This document shows, one piece after another, positions 58,452 through 64,000 of a stretch of DNA of 64,000 bases. Origin of the DNA: Microvirga sp. 3-52 (lineage in GTDB: Bacteria > Pseudomonadota > Alphaproteobacteria > Rhizobiales > Beijerinckiaceae); NCBI RefSeq assembly GCF_018383585.1, contig NZ_JAHAMK010000010.1, positions 39,401-103,400 on the forward strand. Reading direction: 5' to 3'. A model generated the notes under the pieces. The model was not told the DNA's origin. It saw only the letters and a program-made list of their open reading frames with translations, and searched no databases. Made by a program: the position numbers and the translations under genes. The first letter of the stretch is position 1; the number at the start of each line of letters is the position of its first letter.

Positions 58452-59666
58452 TCAACTTGTTCTATGGGTAAAACGGCCCTCCAAGAGGGACGAATACACA
58501 TCGAGGGTGCTCGACACCATGCGTTCGAGCGAGAAATGACGCTCGACGTGGGACCTCGCCCTGGCACCCAGGGCAATCCTGGCACTGGCACCCAGATTCA
58601 GCGCCGCCCCGATCGCTTCGGCCAATGCATCGGCGTCTCCGGCCGGGATCCGCCAGCCCGTCCGCTCGTGCGGCGGAACTGCCGGAGGGGACAGGACCGT
58701 CTCGGGCACGGCCCCGAGATCGGACACGACGACCGGCGTTCCCATGGCCTGCGCCTCCACGGCCGAGCGGCCGAAGGCCTCCGGCTCGGTCGAGGGCACG
58801 GTGACGACGGAAGCCGCCAAGAACGCCGCCGGCATGTCGGTGCAATGGCCGACCCGGCGCACGATGCCCTTCAGCTTGCGCGCCGCGATCAGGGCGTCGA
58901 GGTCCTTCACGTAGGAATCCCGCCCCTGGGGATCACCGGCGAGAATATAGGCCACATCGGTGAGGCCCGCATCGCGCAGCTTGGCCGCCGCCTCGATCAG
59001 CACCCTCTGGCCTTTCCAGCCGGTCAGCCGAGCCGCAAGCAGCACGACCCGCTCGTGGGGAGCCACCTCCCAGGCCTTCCTCAGAGCCTCGATCCGCTCC
59101 GGCGCGATGGCCTGGGGCGAGAAGACCGAAAAATCCGTTCCCCGGTGAATGACGCGGATCCGGTCCCCGGACTGGGGATAGACCGAGCGGATCAGTTCAC
59201 CCGTGTAATGGGAATTGGCGATGACCGCATCGCCCCGTGCCATCACGGAATTGTAGAGGACCTTCACCGAGGAACGGCCGGAATAGCTGCCGTGATAGGT
59301 GGTCACGAAGGGGATATTGAGGGAGCGCGCGGCCCCGAGGCCCACCCAGGCTGGCGCCCGCGAGCGGGCATGCACCAGGGAGACCCGCTCGTTGTGGCAG
59401 ATCCGGGCGAGCTTTCGCACGTTGACGAGCATGGAGAACGGGTTCTTCGTCGCCGCCGGGAACGGGATCCAGACGCCGCCCTTGGTCTGGAGCTCACCGA
59501 CGAGCCGCCCGCCCTCCGTCGCCACGAGGGCACGAGCGCCGGCATGAACCAGACCTTCGGCGATATCGACCGTGGTGCGCTCGGCTCCGCCGGCTTCGAG
59601 TTCCGGCACGATCTGCAGGACGGTCCGGGCCTCCAGCGGATGCACATGCGAGGACGGAAAAGCCAT
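58452..59666 (-). CDS. Glycosyltransferase family 4 protein
   Basis: GT-B fold glycosyltransferase of about 404 residues. The N-terminal domain has VLQIVPELEAGGAERTTVDI (donor-side glycine loop). The C-terminal domain has AARLTGWKGQRVLIEAAAKL and the EX7E motif region STEPEAFGRSAVEAQAMGTP. Such enzymes add sugars to lipopolysaccharide or exopolysaccharide; the acceptor is unknown. I chose the ATG at 59666; an in-frame ATG at 59768 would overlap the start of the divergent hydrolase and add 34 poorly conserved residues. Confidence 0.9.
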   Translation of the reverse strand: MAFPSSHVHPLEARTVLQIVPELEAGGAERTTVDIAEGLVHAGARALVATEGGRLVGELQTKGGVWIPFPAATKNPFSMLVNVRKLARICHNERVSLVHARSRAPAWVGLGAARSLNIPFVTTYHGSYSGRSSVKVLYNSVMARGDAVIANSHYTGELIRSVYPQSGDRIRVIHRGTDFSVFSPQAIAPERIEALRKAWEVAPHERVVLLAARLTGWKGQRVLIEAAAKLRDAGLTDVAYILAGDPQGRDSYVKDLDALIAARKLKGIVRRVGHCTDMPAAFLAASVVTVPSTEPEAFGRSAVEAQAMGTPVVVSDLGAVPETVLSPPAVPPHERTGWRIPAGDADALAEAIGAALNLGASARIALGARARSHVERHFSLERMVSSTLDVYSSLLEGRFTHRTS

Positions 59667-59766
59667 CCCTCCGCCGGGTCGTGTTGAAAAACTCACGGAT
59701 GTAAGAGCCTTCTCAAAAGAATCGTCTAGAAACGGTTGCTTGAAAGCAGTTGAGGATGAGTTAACC

Positions 59767-60522
59767 ATGCCGCAAAGCGTCACGGCTGGCCAGGATGCCC
59801 GCCCCATCGCCGTGTTGTCCCGCGAGGGCAAGGGCCCGCCCGTCGTGTGGCTCGGCGGCTTCAAGTCCGACATGCGCGCGACCAAGGCGACCGCCCTCGA
59901 TGACTGGGCTGCAGCGAACCGCCGCGCTTTCCTGCGCTTCGATTATAGCGGCCATGGCGAATCGGGGGGAGCCTTCGAGGACGGGACCATTTCCCGCTGG
60001 CTCGAGGATGGGCTGACCGTGATCGAGCGGTTCGTGACGGAACGCCCCATCTTCGTCGGCTCGTCCATGGGGGGCTGGATCAGCCTGCTGGCGGCCCGGT
60101 ATCTCATGGAAAAGCAGCCTCGGATCGCTCCCGCAGGGATCGTCCTCATCGCCCCGGCGGTCGACATGACCGAGCGGCTGATGTGGGACCGCTTTCCCGA
60201 AGATCTCAGGAAGAGCGTGCAGGAGACCGGCGTCTATCACCGGCCCTCCGCCTATTCGGAGGATCCCTATCCGATCACCTGGAAGCTGATCGAGGACGGG
60301 CGAAGGCACCTCCTCCTCGACCAGCCGATCCAGACCGGCTGCCCGGTTCATATCCTGCAGGGCATGGAGGATCCCGACGTGCCCTGGAGCCACACGCTGC
60401 AGCTCGTCGAGCACCTGCCGGGAGACAGCGTATCGCTGACCCTGATCAAGGACGGCGACCACCGGCTCTCCCGGCCCGAGGATATCGACCGCCTGATCGC
60501 GGCCGTCGAAGCGATTGCTTGA
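59767..60522 (+). CDS. Alpha/beta hydrolase
   Basis: Serine hydrolase of 251 residues. The nucleophile elbow is FVGSSMGGWISL. The oxyanion-hole strand is VVWLGGFKSDM, and the catalytic Asp and His lie in MEDPDVPWSH and IKDGDHRLSRPED. The sequence RFDYSGHGESGG is typical of the palmitoyl-protein-thioesterase-like (ABHD10) branch. GAGGAT lies about 9 bases before the ATG at 59767. The natural substrate, likely a thioester or ester, is unknown. It is divergent from the glycosyltransferase and convergent with DUF1150. Confidence 0.88.
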   Translation: MPQSVTAGQDARPIAVLSREGKGPPVVWLGGFKSDMRATKATALDDWAAANRRAFLRFDYSGHGESGGAFEDGTISRWLEDGLTVIERFVTERPIFVGSSMGGWISLLAARYLMEKQPRIAPAGIVLIAPAVDMTERLMWDRFPEDLRKSVQETGVYHRPSAYSEDPYPITWKLIEDGRRHLLLDQPIQTGCPVHILQGMEDPDVPWSHTLQLVEHLPGDSVSLTLIKDGDHRLSRPEDIDRLIAAVEAIA

Positions 60523-60545
60523 GGAGTTTCAGAGAGGAACGGGCC

Positions 60546-60812
60546 CTAGTGCAGGCTCACCATCGTCAGATCATGCGCCCAGGCATTGGCGATGGCCGCA
60601 TCGTGATTGTCGGTCAGCAGGATGGGCTCGCCACTGGCGGACAGAAGCGCGAACAGCCTCATGCCGGGCTGGAGCTTGGGTGCCTGCGGAAACAGCCGGG
60701 CAACCTCATCGGCTTCCACGGGCTTCACGTAGGCCATCTGCCCCAGACCGAGATTCGCCAGCTCGGCAACGTCCAGGGCCGGCTCGGCATAATGTTTGAT
60801 ATCGAAGTTCAT
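60546..60812 (-). CDS. DUF1150 family protein
   Basis: A small protein of 88 residues, DUF1150: AELANLGLGQMAYVKPVEAD and FALLSASGEPILLTDNHDAA are the conserved blocks, with AWAHDLTMVSLH at the end. Function unknown. The ATG at 60812 follows AGGAG by 6 bases; an ATG at 60818 would be too close to that site. It lies 25 bases after the Hsp20 gene on the same strand, a pairing that recurs in rhizobia, so a role in small-heat-shock physiology is plausible. Confidence 0.88.
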   Translation of the reverse strand: MNFDIKHYAEPALDVAELANLGLGQMAYVKPVEADEVARLFPQAPKLQPGMRLFALLSASGEPILLTDNHDAAIANAWAHDLTMVSLH

Positions 60813-60837
60813 GGACATCTCCTTTTTGCGGATGCCG

Positions 60838-61272
60838 TCACACCTTGTCCGACCCAATGATGTCGATCTTGCGGACGATCCGCTCCGGCTCCGGCCGGAC
60901 GAGATCGATCGACAAAAGGCCGTTGGACAGGTCCGCGCCCATGACCTCCATGCCGTCGACAAGGAGGAAGGTGCGCTGGAACTGACGGGCGGCGATGCCG
61001 CGATGAAGGAAGTGCCTTGTCTTGTCGTCGGACTGACGCCCCCGGATAACGAGCTGGTTCTCCTCTAGGGTCACCTCCAGCTGGTCCCGAGTAAATCCGG
61101 CGACCGCCAAGGTGATGCGGAGACGCTCGGGGGCGTGCTCGGTGCGAGCCAGACGCTCGATATTGTAGGGCGGATAACCGTCTCCTGCCGCCTTAGCGAC
61201 GCGGTCGAGCGCCTGCTCGATCTCATCGAAGCCTAACAGGAACGGATGCCCAAAGGGCGACTGACGCGACAT
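60838..61272 (-). CDS. Hsp20/alpha-crystallin small heat shock protein
   Basis: ATP-independent holdase chaperone of 144 residues. An N-terminal arm with FGHPFLLGFDEIEQALDRV is followed by the alpha-crystallin domain (about 35-130): YPPYNIER, RITLAVAGFTRDQLEVTLEE, LVIRGRQ and GIAARQFQRTFLLVDGMEV. The C-terminal extension is short. The leader contains a hairpin (61309-61333, TTGAG...CTCAA with CCGC/GCGG), but I could not recognise a ROSE-type thermometer. DUF1150 is co-transcribed downstream. Confidence 0.94.
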   Translation of the reverse strand: MSRQSPFGHPFLLGFDEIEQALDRVAKAAGDGYPPYNIERLARTEHAPERLRITLAVAGFTRDQLEVTLEENQLVIRGRQSDDKTRHFLHRGIAARQFQRTFLLVDGMEVMGADLSNGLLSIDLVRPEPERIVRKIDIIGSDKV

Positions 61273-61445
61273 GTTCGAAGCCCAAGGTTTAGAGGCACTT
61301 CGGTGGTTTTGAGCCCGCTCATGCGGCACTCAAGTGGCTCCGGAAGGAACCGCTGTCAGCAATATGGCGATGGCACCCTGCCCTATCAAGGCCCTGCCCC
61401 ATCGCTCCGGCAGAGGCTCAGGATCCAGGGTTAACGGAGAGAGGA

Positions 61446-62846
61446 TCAGACCCGCTCGCGCCACCAGACGACCTGCTCGGCCACACGGACGGGCGCCGTT
61501 CCGCCGAAGCTCGTGCGGGAGCGGACGGAGTTCTCGACGCTGAGCACGTCGTAGATGCCCATGTGGATCTTCGGCTCGACCGCCTGCATGACCTCCAGGG
61601 GCAGTTCTTCCAGGGCGCAGCCGCGCTTCTCGGCCTCCGAGACGATGCGTCCCGTGACGTGATGGGCGTCCCGAAAGGGGATGTTGAGGCTGCGCACGAG
61701 CCAGTCCGCGAGATCGGTCGCCGTGGAGAACCCGGCTCCGGCTACCGCTGCCATGCGCTCGGGCACCGGCTCCAGATCCTGGATCATGCCGGTCATGGCG
61801 GCGAGCACGATTTCGATGGTGTCGGCCGCGTCGAAGAGCGGTTCCTTGTCCTCCTGGGTATCCTTGGCATAGGCGAGCGGCAGGCCCTTCATGACCGTGA
61901 GCAGGGACACCAGCGAGCCGACGACACGACCGCTCTTGCCGCGCACCAGCTCGGCGGCATCCGGGTTGCGCTTCTGCGGCATCATGCTGGAGCCGGTGGT
62001 CCAGCGGTCCGGCAGGCGGATGAAGCCGAAGGGAGCCGACATCCAGATGATAACTTCTTCCGCCAGACGTGACAGATGCATGGCGCAAATGGAAGCCGCT
62101 GCCATGAACTCCAGCAGGCTGTCTCGGTCCGAGACGGTGTCGAGCGAGTTACGGGTCGGCCCATCGAAGCCGAGCGCCTTGGCGGTCATGTGCCGGTCGA
62201 TGGGGAAGGACGTTCCGGCGAGCGCACCGGCGCCGAGCGGGCACTCGTTCAGGCGTCTGCGGGAATCCCGGAAGCGGCTACGGTCGCGGCCGAACATCTC
62301 CACATAGGCCATGAGATGATGCCCGAAGGTCACTGGCTGGGCGCTCTGGAGATGGGTGAAGCCCGGCATTACGGTGGCCGCATGGGCCTCGGCCTTGTCC
62401 AGGAGCGCCTTGATCAGGATGGTCAGCTGATCGTCGGTCCGGTCATGGGCCTCGCGCACCCAGAGGCGGGTATCGGTGGCGACCTGATCGTTGCGGCTGC
62501 GGGCCGTATGGAGGCGGGCCGCCGGATCGCCGACGATCTCGCGCAGCCGGCTTTCCACGTTCATGTGGATGTCTTCGAGCGCCGTGGAGAAGGTGAACGA
62601 GCCGGACTCGATCTCGCCCAGGACCCGCTGGAGCCCCTGGTGGATGGCGTCCCGGTCGCTCTCGGCGATGATCCCCTGCTTGGCCAGCATGGTGCTGTGG
62701 GCGATGGAGCCCTGGATGTCCTGGGAGGCCAGTCGCCTGTCGAAGCCGATGGAGGCGTTGATGGCTTCCATGAGCGCGCTGGGAGAGGACGAGAACCGCC
62801 CGCCCCACATGGTGTTGGCACCCGGTTTTTTGGCTTCTTCAGACAC
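61446..62846 (-). CDS. argH: Argininosuccinate lyase
   Basis: Last step of arginine synthesis: argininosuccinate to arginine plus fumarate. The 466-residue fumarase/aspartase-superfamily enzyme has [20 protein letters not shown] at the start, [20 protein letters not shown], and the signature [12 protein letters not shown] with the mobile catalytic loop. [17 protein letters not shown] contains the catalytic Thr/His region. It is a single gene on the minus strand, divergent from the binding-protein gene at 63052. Confidence 0.97.
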   Translation of the reverse strand: MSEEAKKPGANTMWGGRFSSSPSALMEAINASIGFDRRLASQDIQGSIAHSTMLAKQGIIAESDRDAIHQGLQRVLGEIESGSFTFSTALEDIHMNVESRLREIVGDPAARLHTARSRNDQVATDTRLWVREAHDRTDDQLTILIKALLDKAEAHAATVMPGFTHLQSAQPVTFGHHLMAYVEMFGRDRSRFRDSRRRLNECPLGAGALAGTSFPIDRHMTAKALGFDGPTRNSLDTVSDRDSLLEFMAAASICAMHLSRLAEEVIIWMSAPFGFIRLPDRWTTGSSMMPQKRNPDAAELVRGKSGRVVGSLVSLLTVMKGLPLAYAKDTQEDKEPLFDAADTIEIVLAAMTGMIQDLEPVPERMAAVAGAGFSTATDLADWLVRSLNIPFRDAHHVTGRIVSEAEKRGCALEELPLEVMQAVEPKIHMGIYDVLSVENSVRSRTSFGGTAPVRVAEQVVWWRERV

Positions 62847-63051
62847 TGTCGTTCATCCGGAAAGAGGGTCGGAGAGCCTTTGCCACAGATTACCCCTCGA
62901 GGCCAACCCGGATCGGTAGCCTGCCTGCCCTTTAAGCATGGTGGTCAATGTTTGCCAGTTTAAAACCAGTTGCTAGACTCGACAGCGCTTGTGTGATTTG
63001 CATTCATACTGGCGTAACAACAGGCGCTCCGAGCGCTGTAAGGGAATGGCC

Positions 63052-64000
63052 ATGAAGCGACTACCGAAATTCCTCCTATCCGCAGCTTTGGTTGCCACCA
63101 TGGCGACCTCCTTCTCCGCCGTGATGGCGGCGACCCCGCCGGACACCCTGGTCCAGGCTTGGCAGAGCGACGACATCATCTCGCTCGATCCGGCGGAGGT
63201 ATTCGAGTTCAGCGCGTCCGAAATCATCGGCAACACCTATGAGCGCCTGATCTCATACGACATCAAGGACGTGTCCAAGATCTCCGGACAGGTTGCCGAA
63301 TCCTGGACGATTTCCCCGGACGGCAAGACCTACACGTTCAAGATCAAGCCGAACAAGAAGTTCGCCTCGGGCAACCCGATCACGGCCGAGGACGTGGTCT
63401 ATTCGCTCCACCGTGCCGTGGCGCTCGACAAGTCCCCGGCCTTCATCCTGGGCCAGTTCGGCCTGACGAAGGACAACGTGAAGGACAAGGTCAAGCAGAC
63501 CGGTCCGCTCGAGATGACCTTCGAGGTCGACAAGGCCTACGCGCCCACCCTGGTTCTCTACTGCCTTGGCAACTCGGTCGCCTCGATCGTCGACAAGAAG
63601 CTGCTCGTCCAGAACGAGAAGGACGGCGACTACGGCTATAACTGGCTCAAGACCAAGTATGCCGGCTCCGGCCCGTACATCATGCGCGACTGGAAGGCTA
63701 ACGAGGTTCTCGTCCTTGAGCGCAACCCGCACTACGAGAAGAAGACCCCTCTCGCCCGCGTGATCTTCCGTCATATCAAGGAGACCGCGAGCCAGCGTCT
63801 CCTGCTCGAGAAGGGCGACATCGACGTGGCCCGCAACCTGAATCCGGAAGAAATCGCCGCGGTTTCCAAGAATGCGGACGTCAAGATCCAGAGCGGCCCC
63901 AAGGGAACAGTCTACTATCTCGGCCTGAACCAGAAGAACCCGAACCTGGCCAAGCCCGAGGTTCGTCAGGCCCTGAAGTACCTCGTGGACTACTCGGCCA
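63052..64000 (+). CDS. ABC transporter substrate-binding protein, family 5 (dipeptide type), 3' end outside window
   Basis: Translation from the ATG at 63052 stays open to the window end (316 residues). A Sec signal peptide, LLSAALVATMATSFSAVMA, is followed by a family-5 solute-binding domain. Blocks are IGNTYERLISYD, ESWTISPDGKTYTFKIKPNK, FASGNPITAEDVVYSLHRAV, GSGPYIMRDWKANEVLVLER and VYYLGLNQKNPNLAKPEVRQ. AAGGGA lies about 7 bases before the start. It differs clearly from the two YejA-type receptors at 24.5-28.2 kb and is probably the first gene of a Dpp-like operon continuing beyond the window. Confidence 0.92.
   Translation, partial: MKRLPKFLLSAALVATMATSFSAVMAATPPDTLVQAWQSDDIISLDPAEVFEFSASEIIGNTYERLISYDIKDVSKISGQVAESWTISPDGKTYTFKIKPNKKFASGNPITAEDVVYSLHRAVALDKSPAFILGQFGLTKDNVKDKVKQTGPLEMTFEVDKAYAPTLVLYCLGNSVASIVDKKLLVQNEKDGDYGYNWLKTKYAGSGPYIMRDWKANEVLVLERNPHYEKKTPLARVIFRHIKETASQRLLLEKGDIDVARNLNPEEIAAVSKNADVKIQSGPKGTVYYLGLNQKNPNLAKPEVRQALKYLVDYSA

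Noticed and set aside
61273-61380. ROSE-like RNA thermometer upstream of hsp20
   Set aside because: A hairpin exists at 61309-61333, but the conserved anti-Shine-Dalgarno element near the start codon was not found, so no thermometer is claimed.

Overview
This 64 kb window is chromosomal DNA of a high-GC alphaproteobacterium. I infer a member of the Hyphomicrobiales (Rhizobiales), most like Methylobacteriaceae such as Microvirga. The grounds are the order rpmH-rnpA-yidC...engB-argB, the order ffs-dnaX-ybaB-recR, a membrane-anchored CycM-type cytochrome c, an Hsp20-DUF1150 pair, an infC with an AUU start, and intergenic palindromes of the kind common in this order. No rRNA, tRNA, phage, insertion sequence or CRISPR array is visible. 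The assignment was made by eye, not by a database search.

Layout. Bases 1-7.6 kb: end of rpmH, rnpA, yidC, a NudK-like Nudix enzyme, a CYTH-CHAD protein, engB, a DUF423 protein, argB and a pyrimidine 5'-nucleotidase-like HAD protein. 8-13.2 kb: DUF892 ferritin-like protein, rmuC, the def-fmt-GNAT-truA operon and an unknown membrane protein. 13.3-18.6 kb, minus strand: dapD-dapE and ffs (SRP RNA)-dnaX-ybaB-recR. 18.9-24.4 kb: HIT protein, nudC, a 1 kb repeat-rich gap holding a consensus promoter and a candidate structured RNA, a prephenate dehydratase-GNAT pair, kdsB and cycM. 24.5-32.5 kb: a yej-type peptide ABC transporter operon with two substrate-binding proteins and an embedded DUF4260 gene. 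32.5-42.8 kb: CDF metal exporter, deoB, the URC1-URC4-upp uracil-catabolism cluster, a DgoK-like kinase, an M17 aminopeptidase, an NlpC/P60 hydrolase and a low-GC TauE/SafE permease.

42.8-52.2 kb, minus strand: a ten-gene nucleoside import and breakdown operon, in order BMP lipoprotein-type binding protein, ABC ATPase, VOC protein, two permeases, cdd, punA, deoC, deoA and a 2-hydroxyacid dehydrogenase. 52.3-64 kb: a ThiF/MoeB-like protein, the translation cluster infC-rpmI-rplT-pheS-pheT (minus), a glycosyltransferase, an alpha/beta hydrolase, Hsp20 with DUF1150, argH, and the start of a dipeptide-type binding protein cut by the window edge.

How it fits together. The 33.5-52.2 kb block looks like one functional island. 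Nucleosides enter by the BMP/ABC system and are deaminated (Cdd) and phosphorolysed (DeoA, PunA). The pentose phosphates go through DeoB and DeoC to central metabolism, and released uracil can be salvaged by Upp or degraded through URC1/URC4. Intergenic gaps carry at least seven copies of a ~90 bp double-hairpin repeat plus three other palindromic families; two of the families share GTCAT...ATGAC ends. One repeat forms the C-terminus of KdsB. The least explained locus is 20,679-20,981: a consensus sigma70-type promoter next to a GTTC-N7-GTTC (LexA-like) box, driving a segment with no credible protein but extensive self-complementarity.
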